Below, piece by piece: positions 1 to 6,350 of a stretch of 8,749 nucleotides of DNA; position 1 is the stretch's first letter, and every line of letters begins with the position of its first letter. Below the pieces are notes generated by a model. That model saw nothing but the letters and a program-made list of their open reading frames with translations. It was not told where the DNA came from and did not search any database. The stretch is from Planctomycetota bacterium (GTDB lineage Bacteria; Planctomycetota; SBBH01; JACQRN01), in the NCBI GenBank assembly GCA_016206515.1, contig JACQRN010000023.1:1-8749 (forward strand), in the 5' to 3' direction. A program made the position numbers and the translations under genes.

Positions 1-2
1 AC

Positions 3-1151
3 GGCCTGGCGCGCGCGGGGGGGCGGCTCCTGGGCTCCCCGTGGGGGGCGATGGCGGCTGCGGCGGTCCTGACCGTGGCGCTGCAGGGGAGCACGGCGAC
101 GATGGGGCTGGCGCTCGTGGCGCTCCAGCAGGGGGTGCCGGGGATTCCGGCGGCCTCCTGGGTGGGGTACGTCGCGGGGGCGAACGTCGGAACCTCGTCC
201 ACGGCGTTCCTCGCCGCCGGGGGGGGGGACCGGCGCGGCGTGCAGGTCGCGGTCGCCTACCTGTTCGCGAAGCTTCTTGTCGCGCTGCCGGTGACCGTCT
301 TCTCGGGACCGATCGCGGACGCGTGCGGCGCCCTGGAGGGGGCGGGGGGGGCGCACCGCCTGGCCCTGATGCATCTGGCGTTCAATGGCGCCGTGTTGTG
401 CGTGACGCTCCCGTTGTCCGGCGTCCTCTCGCGGGCGGTCGGGACTCTCGTCCGGCACCGGGGGGGGGCCTCGGAGCCGCTTGGGACGCTGCACCTGACC
501 GATGCGGCACTCGAGACGCGGGAGGTCGCGCTCGCGCAGGCGCATCTCGAACTGGTCCGGATGGCGGAACTCGTCGCACAGATGGTCCGGGCGGTCCCGG
601 AGGTCGTGCGCGCCAAGACCCCCGCCCCGATCGAGCAGGTCCGGCGGATGGACGACCGGGTCGACATGGAGCAGGCGGGGTTGACGCGCTTCCTGTCGCG
701 GTTGTCGCGGCGCCAGGAGGGGGGGGCGGGCGCTGAGGCGGTCGCGCAGGCGATGAGCATCGCGGACGACCTCGAGAACATCGGGGATATCATCACCAAG
801 CAGGTTGCCGCGCTGGCGGAGAAGCGGCTGCGCCTGGGGGTCCGTTTCTCCGGCGAGGGGCTTTCCGAGATCCTGGGGTACCACACGGAGGTGGCGGCGG
901 TGGTCGACGCGACGGTCGAAGCCCTGCGCACCGCCGACCGGGCGAAGGCGTACGAACTCGCCGCGCGGCGCGAGGAACTCGCCGCGCGCGAGGGGGCGCT
1001 GCGCCGCTCGCACATCGAGAGGGTGATCCTCGGCCGCGCGGAGTCGCTCGACACGAGCGCGATCCACCTGGACCTCCTGTACGCGATCCGCCGGATCCAC
1101 GCCCACGCGATGAACGTGAACATGGCGCTCGTCGGAAGGGGGGAACGGTGA
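3..1151 (+). CDS. Na+/phosphate cotransporter with C-terminal PhoU domain (5' partial)
   Basis: This is the C-terminal 382 residues of a Na/Pi symporter of the NptA/PNaS family. The frame is open from the window edge, so the true start lies upstream and the ATG at 51 is internal. Numbered from that ATG, LQGSTAT (11-17) corresponds to the second QSSSAT signature of the family, GANVGTSSTA (43-52) to the GANIGTT motif, and HLAFN (108-112) to the HxxFN motif before the last membrane helix. Hydrophobic segments lie at about 5-26, 64-85 and 105-128. Residues from about 150 to 355 form a PhoU-like helical domain with DLENIGD (240-246) and DLLYAIRRIHAH (341-352). The family imports phosphate using the sodium gradient at the inner membrane, and PhoU domains are linked to phosphate sensing. 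QGST instead of QSSS is a mild deviation. The gene carries four G-runs of 8-10 bases. Its stop overlaps the following methyltransferase start by 4 bases. Family assignment is firm; substrate is inferred. Confidence 0.9.
   Translation, partial: GLARAGGRLLGSPWGAMAAAAVLTVALQGSTATMGLALVALQQGVPGIPAASWVGYVAGANVGTSSTAFLAAGGGDRRGVQVAVAYLFAKLLVALPVTVFSGPIADACGALEGAGGAHRLALMHLAFNGAVLCVTLPLSGVLSRAVGTLVRHRGGASEPLGTLHLTDAALETREVALAQAHLELVRMAELVAQMVRAVPEVVRAKTPAPIEQVRRMDDRVDMEQAGLTRFLSRLSRRQEGGAGAEAVAQAMSIADDLENIGDIITKQVAALAEKRLRLGVRFSGEGLSEILGYHTEVAAVVDATVEALRTADRAKAYELAARREELAAREGALRRSHIERVILGRAESLDTSAIHLDLLYAIRRIHAHAMNVNMALVGRGER
1134..1143 (+). promoter_or_regulatory. Purine-rich ribosome binding site for the methyltransferase, inside the transporter gene
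   Basis: The stretch GGAAGGGGGG ends four bases before the GTG at 1148. It lies in the last codons of the upstream transporter gene. With the GTGA stop/start overlap it supports translational coupling and the choice of the GTG start. It is a plain anti-16S-like purine run rather than an unusual element. Confidence 0.5.
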
Positions 1152-1957
1152 GCGGGGCGACCGCTCCCGACCCCGTCCGGCGTCTCTACGAGGCGACGCC
1201 GTTCCCCTCCCTCGGGGACGTGGAAACGCGCGAGGCGGGGCTCCGGTCGATGCTGGCCAACTGCTTCGGCGTGGATCCCGCGTCGCTACAGGGCGCGACC
1301 CTCCTGGACGCCGGGTGCGGCACCGGCGAGTACTCGGCGGCATGGCGCAGGATCGTCGGGGAAAGGGGGCGGGTTGTCGGGCTGGACCTGTCGATGTCGT
1401 CGCTCGTCCGCGCGCGGCGCCTCGGGGAGGGGCACGGGCAATGGGTCGAGGGGAGCGTCCTGGCGCCCCCCGTGCGGGGACCGTTCGACGTCGTCTGGTC
1501 GTCCGGCGTCCTTCATCACACGGGGCGGCCGCACGAGGGGGCGCGCGCGTTGTCGGCGCTCGTGCGGCCCGGCGGGCACCTCATCGTGGGGTTGTACCAC
1601 CCGTGGGGACGATGGAGGCTGCGCTGGGCTCGCGCGTCGCTTCGCATGCTTCACCGGTCCGGCACGAAGGCGTACCGGGAGGGGGCGCGCGCGTGGCTGC
1701 GCGCCTTCCGTCCGGACTGGACGTCGCAGGCCATGGAGGCGCATGTGATCGACCAGTTCGAGCATGTGCGGGAATCCCATCACACGGTGCGGGAGTTGCG
1801 CGGCTGGATGGACGCTGCCTCCTGGGAGTGGCTCGGGGTCTCCCCCCTCGTGACGCGGCGCGGGAAGCCCGGCTGGCTGCGGGCGTTGCGCGCCGACGCG
1901 ACGCTCGGCCGCGTGGAGGGGTACATGTTCCGCGTGGCGTGGCGCCGGAGGGGCTAG
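1148..1957 (+). CDS. Class I SAM-dependent methyltransferase
   Basis: This 269-residue cytosolic protein has the Rossmann-type methyltransferase fold. Visible motifs are an N-terminal YEATPFPS segment (14-21), seen in one group of small-molecule methyltransferases, motif I DAGCGTGE (54-61) that binds SAM, the acidic end of strand 2 at GLD (78-80), motif [13 protein letters not shown] (115-125), and a post-[13 protein letters not shown] segment (140-150). The rest (about 150-269) is rich in Arg and Trp and probably forms the substrate cap; I do not recognise it as a specific enzyme. It starts at GTG overlapping the transporter stop (GTGA), with a purine-rich site just upstream, so it is likely co-transcribed and coupled. 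The stop TAG shares the palindrome CTAG with the stop of the convergent glycosyltransferase. A menaquinone/ubiquinone C-methyltransferase is an alternative, but nothing specific supports it. The substrate is unknown. Confidence 0.88.
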   Translation: MSGATAPDPVRRLYEATPFPSLGDVETREAGLRSMLANCFGVDPASLQGATLLDAGCGTGEYSAAWRRIVGERGRVVGLDLSMSSLVRARRLGEGHGQWVEGSVLAPPVRGPFDVVWSSGVLHHTGRPHEGARALSALVRPGGHLIVGLYHPWGRWRLRWARASLRMLHRSGTKAYREGARAWLRAFRPDWTSQAMEAHVIDQFEHVRESHHTVRELRGWMDAASWEWLGVSPLVTRRGKPGWLRALRADATLGRVEGYMFRVAWRRRG

Positions 1958-2763
1958 ACGCCCGGCGAGGCGGCGCGGGGCAGTTCTGCGCCGGCGTCCG
2001 GCGCGGGGATCTCCAGCCGCGCGCCGTCGGAGCGGAACGGGCCGGTCGCGCGGCCGGCCCGGGCGAGCGCGTACTGGAGCCCGGTCTTCAGGACGCCGAA
2101 GCCGTACCGGACGCTGCGGCGCAACGAGATCGAGGACGCCTCGTCGTGGTAGGAGGTCGGGCAGGAGATCTCGCCGAGCCGGAACCCGAACAGGAGCGTC
2201 TGCAGGAGCATCTGGTTGTCGAAGACGAAGTCGTCCGAGTTCCCCTCGATCGGAAGGGATCGGAGCACCTCGGCGGAGAAGGCGCGGTACCCGGTGTGGT
2301 ACTCGGAGAGTTTCTTCCCGGTCATCAGGTTCTGGACGAGCGTGAGCGCGCGGTTCGACAGGTACTTGTAGAACGGCATCCCGCCCCGCATCGCGCCGCC
2401 CCCCAGGATCCGCGAGGCGATCACGGCGTCGTACACCCCCTCGGCGATGAGCGATCCCATCGCGCGCACGAGGCGCGGGTCGTTCTGGTAGTCGGGGTGG
2501 AGCATCACCACGATGTCCGCCCCGCACCGGAGCGCCTCGCGGTAGCAGGTCTTCTGGTTCCCGCCGTACCCGCGGTTGCGGTCGTGGACGAAGGTGCGCA
2601 GCCCCATCCGCCGGGAGAGTTCCACCGTGCCGTCGCGGCTGGCGTCGTCGGTCAGGATGATCTCGTCGACGATGTCGCGCGGGACCTGGTCGATCGTCCT
2701 CTGAAGCGTCTTCTCCGCGTTGTAGGCGGGCAGGACGACCACGAGCCGGCGATGGTTGATCAC
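1954..2763 (-). CDS. Family 2 glycosyltransferase, DPM1-like (polyprenyl-phosphate sugar transfer)
   Basis: This 269-residue GT-A fold enzyme starts at GTG (2761-2763). The family begins with a beta strand and LPAYNAE (11-17), which fits this start. Other motifs are TDDAS (38-42) for nucleotide binding, [12 protein letters not shown] (61-72), the DXD-equivalent region [10 protein letters not shown] (87-96), [10 protein letters not shown] (154-163), and the C-terminal [17 protein letters not shown] (205-221). This pattern belongs to bacterial GT2 proteins related to dolichyl-phosphate mannosyltransferase. They move a sugar from a nucleotide donor to a polyprenyl phosphate or glycan acceptor at the inner face of the membrane. 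No membrane helix is present, unlike the multi-domain GT2 proteins such as ArnC. The tail after about 240 is Ala/Pro/Gly-rich and probably disordered. The radical SAM gene ends 22 bases upstream, suggesting an operon. Only a weak ribosome site is visible. Donor and acceptor cannot be read from sequence. Confidence 0.9.
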   Translation of the reverse strand: MINHRRLVVVLPAYNAEKTLQRTIDQVPRDIVDEIILTDDASRDGTVELSRRMGLRTFVHDRNRGYGGNQKTCYREALRCGADIVVMLHPDYQNDPRLVRAMGSLIAEGVYDAVIASRILGGGAMRGGMPFYKYLSNRALTLVQNLMTGKKLSEYHTGYRAFSAEVLRSLPIEGNSDDFVFDNQMLLQTLLFGFRLGEISCPTSYHDEASSISLRRSVRYGFGVLKTGLQYALARAGRATGPFRSDGARLEIPAPDAGAELPRAASPGV

Positions 2764-2785
2764 GGGACAGGGGGGTGGGCGGTTC

Positions 2786-3736
2786 CTACCAGAACTTGCG
2801 GTAGTCCCCCTGCACCACGCAGTCGCAGCGGCGGCAGAGGAACTCGGGGCCGGCCATCTCGGTGCCGTACACCTTGTCGCGGACGGACCGGTAGGCGTCC
2901 GAGTTCCAGGTCTCCCGGATCGTGGAACGGCCGAGGTTTCCGAGGACGACCTCTCGGCGCCAGTCCATGCAGCACAGGATGCAGTCGCCGTTGTAGAGGA
3001 TGTTGAGGCGGTTCAACGGGATGTCCGTGTTGCAGCACCCGCCCAGCGCCCCGTCCGCGTGCATCTTTTCCGACTTGTGGTTCCCCGCGTGGGTGACGAA
3101 GAGGTTGACGTGCGCCAGGACGCCCCGCGCGGCCCAGAAGGCGCGGACCTCGTCGGCGTGCTCGCGCGTCTTCGCCACGCAGTTGATCGCGACCTGCGCG
3201 CGTCGCCCCTTGGCGGTCCGGACGAGGAGGTCGAGGTTGGCGAGGAAGCGGTCGAACGGGATCCCGATCGAGATCGCCTCGTACGTCTCCTTCGTGATCC
3301 CGTGGGCGCTGACCAGGATCATGTCGCAGTACTCGGTGGCCGCCTCGGCCTTCGCCTCATCGAGGAGGCCGAGGTTCGAGTCGATCTGGACCTTCACCGT
3401 CGGCATCGCGCGGCGGATCTTCGCGACGCGCTCGGCGAACTTCTTGTCCATCAGCGGTTCGTTCATGAGGAAGGGGTAGATCTGGCGCACGGCGGATCCC
3501 GCCTCGGCGCACTCCGCGACGATCCGGTCGAACAGGTCGTCCGCCATCGCCCCCATGGTCAGTTCCTTGGCGGTGTCCGGGTACGGGCAGATCGTGCATT
3601 TCGCGTTGCAGAACGATGTGGTCTGGATCATCACGTACTGCGGCATCGCGCGCAGGATCCGCCGCCGCGCGAGCGCGGGGAACCGCTTCTCCGCGGCGAA
3701 CACGAGCGGCTTCGGCAGCAGGGCCCCGATTCCCAT
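2786..3736 (-). CDS. Radical SAM protein with C-terminal SPASM domain
   Basis: This 316-residue protein has the radical SAM cluster motif CNAKCTIC (C43, C47, C50) after strand one (YVMIQTTSF), followed by a core barrel to about residue 215. NEPL (92-95) matches the usual GGEPL-type SAM-contact motif, though the glycines are replaced by MN. The C-terminal part is SPASM-like: C234/C235, C252, C255 and C256 around [16 protein letters not shown], then [15 protein letters not shown] (266-280), then C301, C304 and C306. This would hold one auxiliary [4Fe-4S] cluster, perhaps more. Relatives modify peptides, sugars or nucleosides through a 5'-deoxyadenosyl radical. Many stand alone next to glycosyltransferases, as here: the GT2 start is 22 bases downstream. 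No precursor peptide gene is seen nearby, which makes a RiPP role less likely. ATG at 3736 is used; the N-terminal 30 residues are amphipathic. The specific reaction is unknown. Confidence 0.9.
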   Translation of the reverse strand: MGIGALLPKPLVFAAEKRFPALARRRILRAMPQYVMIQTTSFCNAKCTICPYPDTAKELTMGAMADDLFDRIVAECAEAGSAVRQIYPFLMNEPLMDKKFAERVAKIRRAMPTVKVQIDSNLGLLDEAKAEAATEYCDMILVSAHGITKETYEAISIGIPFDRFLANLDLLVRTAKGRRAQVAINCVAKTREHADEVRAFWAARGVLAHVNLFVTHAGNHKSEKMHADGALGGCCNTDIPLNRLNILYNGDCILCCMDWRREVVLGNLGRSTIRETWNSDAYRSVRDKVYGTEMAGPEFLCRRCDCVVQGDYRKFW

Positions 3737-3779
3737 CCGCTTCAGTATACGCCGGTTCTCCAGCCCCGCCCCAGCGGGT

Positions 3780-4301
3780 TCAGCCCGGATGCCGCGTGCG
3801 GAATCCGATCGGCCGCGCCCCGGGATCTGGCGGCACCATCAGCTGCCGGATCGCGTCGAACACGACACGGAACTGGGCGTCGTACTTCTTCTCCAGATCG
3901 GCCAGTTTCCGCGCCAGATCCTTGTGCGCGGCGAGGATGCCCCTGAGCCGGACGAAGGCGCGCATGATGGCAACGTTGATGCGCGCTGCCCGGCGGCTGC
4001 GTAGCACACTCGATAGCATGGCGACGCCTTCCTCCGTAAAGGCCCTCGGCGGCTTCCGGACGCCGCCCCGCTTTGATCTGCCAAAGTGGAAGATCAAACC
4101 GTCGGACTCCTGGCGCGTGAGCCGGAACGCGAAGTCCCCGGGGAACCGGTCCCGATTCCGGTGGACCGCCCTGTTGAGGTTGCCTGTCTCGACCCCGTAC
4201 ATCCGCGCCAGATCCCGGTCCAGGATCACCTTCTGCCCCCGGATCAGAAGGATCAGGCGTTCGATGCGCTCCTGCCGGACCGTGATGAGCTCTCGGGCCA
4301 T
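3780..4301 (-). CDS. ORF6N-domain protein (phage/accessory DNA-binding type)
   Basis: This 173-residue protein starts at ATG 4301 (MARELITVRQ). The frame stays open a further 42 codons upstream, to a TTG at 4427, but that stretch is Pro/Ser-rich low-complexity sequence with no family resemblance, so the ATG is preferred; GGGGAA lies just upstream of it. The N-terminal part matches the ORF6N domain: ERIERLILLIRGQKVILDRD (11-30), LARMYGVETGNLNRAVHRN (31-49), RFPGDFAFRLT (52-62). It then has the strongly conserved AFTEEGVAMLSSVLRS (87-102), and an N-[V/I]AIMRAFVRLR helix (109-120) leading into a predicted coiled coil (about 126-152) and a PIGF tail (164-167). ORF6N is a KilA-N-associated domain from phages, spread widely in bacterial chromosomes; a DNA-binding or antirepressor-like role is proposed for the family but poorly tested. 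Here it stands between metabolic genes with no phage neighbours. The protein looks intact. Confidence 0.88.
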   Translation of the reverse strand: MARELITVRQERIERLILLIRGQKVILDRDLARMYGVETGNLNRAVHRNRDRFPGDFAFRLTRQESDGLIFHFGRSKRGGVRKPPRAFTEEGVAMLSSVLRSRRAARINVAIMRAFVRLRGILAAHKDLARKLADLEKKYDAQFRVVFDAIRQLMVPPDPGARPIGFRTRHPG

Positions 4302-4428
4302 CGGGGTTCCCCGCCCGGACAGGATAGGGAGGGGGGGTGACAGAATCGGCGGGGATGCGGACTCCGTATAGCGGAGATCGGGGGACGGGGACGCGGGGTG
4401 CAGGACCGTGGTGTTGGCTTGGGGCAAA
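4302..4428 (-). other. 127-base gap between carbamoyltransferase and ORF6N gene
   Basis: This spacer is the longest gap in the minus-strand series and is the best place for a promoter of the ORF6N gene. It holds a 7-base G-run on the + strand (4331-4337) and a small inverted repeat CTCCG-TATAG-CGGAG (4362-4376). The repeat is too short and lacks a T-run, so I do not call it a terminator. I see no clear -35/-10 pair. Confidence 0.3.
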
Positions 4429-6255
4429 TCACGCCCCCTTTGTCTGCGCCTCGCAGAGGTATGGGCCTATGACCAGCGCGTCGCACCCTCCTTGCGCGAA
4501 CGCCCGCAGGGCGTCGTCGGGGGAGCAGACGATCGGCTCCTCGTGGATGTTGAAGGAGGTGTTGATGATCGCGGGGATCCCGGACATCTGGCGGACGCGG
4601 TCGAGGATCGCGGCGTAGCCGGGTTGTAAGGCGCGGTCGATCACCTGGGGGCGGGCGGTGCCGTCGACGTGGACGACGCCGGGGATCCGGCGGCGCCAGG
4701 GCCCCTTGACGTCGAAGGTGACCGTCATGAAACGGGCCGCCCAGGCTCCCTTCGCGTACCCGTCGAACATCTCCGGGGCCGCCTCGCTGAGGCAGACCGG
4801 GGCGAACGGCATGAACTCCGTGCGGCGCAGGCGCTTGTTGAACCAGTGGTTCACGCTCGCGTCGGTCGCCGCGAGCATCAGGGTCCGGTTCCCGAGCGCC
4901 CGCGGGCCGTACTCCATCGGGCCGTCGATCCGGCCGACCGCCTTCCCCCGGACGATCCGGTCCGCGACCTCCGCTGCCAGGTTCGCGGGGCGCGTGAAGG
5001 GGCGCCCCGACCGGCGCAGGGCGGCCTCGGCGTCCGCCTCCGTGAACGAGGGGCCCAGGAAGACGTGATCGAGCTGGACCTTCGGCAGCGCGGCCCCGCG
5101 CCGCTCCCGCAGGAGCAGAAGGGCCGCCCCGAGGGAGGTGCCGCCGTCCCCCATGTTCGGGTGGACCGCGATCCGGTCGACCTCTGGAAGTTCCGCGATC
5201 CTCTGGTTGAGCTTGACGTTCGCGAACAGGCCACCGGCCAGGGCAACGTTCCGCAACCCCGTCCGTGCCGCGGCGCGGCGCACGAAGTCGGCGACGACCT
5301 CCTCCAGGCGCACCTGGAGCGCCGCGGCGATGTCCTGGGCGCTTGCGCCGTCGAGGGTGCGCTCGAGGTGGCGGATGATCCCCGCCGACCCTCCGCCATA
5401 GATTCTCCCGGCCAGAAGGTTTCGGAGGTGGTCGCCGCGCGGGAGGCCGTCCCGCGCCGTTCCAGTCGCCTCGAGGACGCGGTTGCGGAACGCGCCACCA
5501 TCCTCCGCGAGGTCCATCAGGTCCAGAAACGGCGCACGGGCCGCGGCGCTCTCGCCGAACGCCGCCAGGCCGGTGATCTTCCCCTCGTGCCGGCCCATGC
5601 GGTACCCGAGGAACCGCGTGGTCGCGGCGTAGACGCGCGCGGGGGAGTGGAGGGACGGGGTCGAGGCGAGAGGGTTCAGCTTTCCGTCGCGCCCCTCGTG
5701 GACCGCCGCGCAGCGGCCGTCGCCGTTGGCATCGACGGTGACCACCAGGCACGGATCCCAGGGGCAGGTGTCGTAGACGGACGCGGCGTGCGCGGTGTGG
5801 TGGTCGAAGAAGGAGGGTTCCGCGGCGATCCCCAGGGGGCGCAACGCGCGCCGGTACGCCTCCAGGTTCCGCGCGCGCAGGGCCGCGGGGTCCTGCGCGG
5901 CGCGGGGCAGCCGGAGGGCCGCGCGCGCCTCCCGGCCGAGGCGCCGGAGGCGCTCCCGGACCGGCAGAGGCGAGCCCCACTCCGGCAGGCCGTCCCCCGG
6001 CGCGGTCATCGCGTCGACCCAGGCGGTGGGGGCGTCCAGGAGTTCCCGGAACGTGAAGGCCACGCCCTTGACGTCCCGCGCCCCGACGCCGCCAAGCCGC
6101 AGGACCGCCTCGATCGCGCGATAGGGGAACCCCGTGTGGTTCTTGACGCGCGAGAGCCTCTCCTCGGCGACGGAGGCGACGACGCGCCCATCGACGAGGA
6201 GTGTTGCCGTCGCGTCATGCCCGGGATGGATGCCGAGGATGACATCGTGTGTCAT
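4429..6255 (-). CDS. O-carbamoyltransferase (NodU/CmcH/TobZ family)
   Basis: This 608-residue protein covers the complete two-domain family. The N-terminal Kae1/YrdC-like ASKHA domain runs from about 1 to 395, opening with ILGIHPGHDAT (6-16). Likely metal ligands by analogy with TobZ are H13, H152 and H156 in DHHTAHAASVY (151-161), D175 in VDANGDG (174-180) and D370 in PNMGDGGTSLG (366-376). Other motifs are GKITGLAAFG (225-234) and ALAGGLFANVKLNQ (338-351). The C-terminal domain (about 400-608) shows GPMEYGPRALGNR (445-457), MPFAPV (482-487), VDGTARPQ (530-537) and INTSFNIHEEPIVCS (564-578). The family makes carbamoyladenylate from carbamoyl phosphate and ATP, then transfers the carbamoyl group to a hydroxyl of a sugar or natural product. 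All key motifs are kept, so it should be active. The ATG at 6255 fits the family N-terminus. Neighbouring GT2 and radical SAM genes point to a glycan or glycosylated metabolite as acceptor; that is inference. Confidence 0.93.
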   Translation of the reverse strand: MTHDVILGIHPGHDATATLLVDGRVVASVAEERLSRVKNHTGFPYRAIEAVLRLGGVGARDVKGVAFTFRELLDAPTAWVDAMTAPGDGLPEWGSPLPVRERLRRLGREARAALRLPRAAQDPAALRARNLEAYRRALRPLGIAAEPSFFDHHTAHAASVYDTCPWDPCLVVTVDANGDGRCAAVHEGRDGKLNPLASTPSLHSPARVYAATTRFLGYRMGRHEGKITGLAAFGESAAARAPFLDLMDLAEDGGAFRNRVLEATGTARDGLPRGDHLRNLLAGRIYGGGSAGIIRHLERTLDGASAQDIAAALQVRLEEVVADFVRRAAARTGLRNVALAGGLFANVKLNQRIAELPEVDRIAVHPNMGDGGTSLGAALLLLRERRGAALPKVQLDHVFLGPSFTEADAEAALRRSGRPFTRPANLAAEVADRIVRGKAVGRIDGPMEYGPRALGNRTLMLAATDASVNHWFNKRLRRTEFMPFAPVCLSEAAPEMFDGYAKGAWAARFMTVTFDVKGPWRRRIPGVVHVDGTARPQVIDRALQPGYAAILDRVRQMSGIPAIINTSFNIHEEPIVCSPDDALRAFAQGGCDALVIGPYLCEAQTKGA

Positions 6256-6350
6256 CCCGAAAGTTTACCGCGGTTCGCTGGCTGTCTCGGGCGTGGGGCG
6301 CATCGCTGCGATCCTAGCAGGGCTCGCCGTCGCGGCTTCGTACGTGAGAC
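6256..6350 (-). other. 95-base gap upstream of carbamoyltransferase
   Basis: This non-coding spacer separates the synthase-like fusion stop from the carbamoyltransferase ATG. I see no strong hairpin plus T-run and no recognisable promoter hexamers. The palindromic ATCGCTGCGAT (6303-6313) has a one-base centre and cannot form a useful hairpin. The start codon lacks a good Shine-Dalgarno match, which is common in high-GC genomes. Confidence 0.25.

Noticed and set aside
1315..3006. A 563-codon + strand open frame across the methyltransferase end, the glycosyltransferase and the radical SAM end
   Set aside because: It overlaps two well-supported genes and its product is Arg/Gly/Ala/Pro-rich without any family motif. 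It results from high G+C at third codon positions.
3744..3749. TATACT on the minus strand seven bases before the radical SAM ATG, as a -10 box giving a leaderless transcript
   Set aside because: No -35-like hexamer and no extended -10 TG are present at the right distance, and the ORF6N gene ends only 43 bases upstream in the same direction. A single hexamer match is not enough.
2786..4301. RiPP biosynthesis locus based on the radical SAM/SPASM protein
   Set aside because: No short precursor peptide frame with a ribosome site, no peptidase and no exporter lie next to it. The neighbours are a glycosyltransferase and an ORF6N gene.
4362..4376. CTCCG-TATAG-CGGAG hairpin as a terminator between the carbamoyltransferase and ORF6N genes
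   Set aside because: The stem has only five pairs and no T-run follows on the minus strand.
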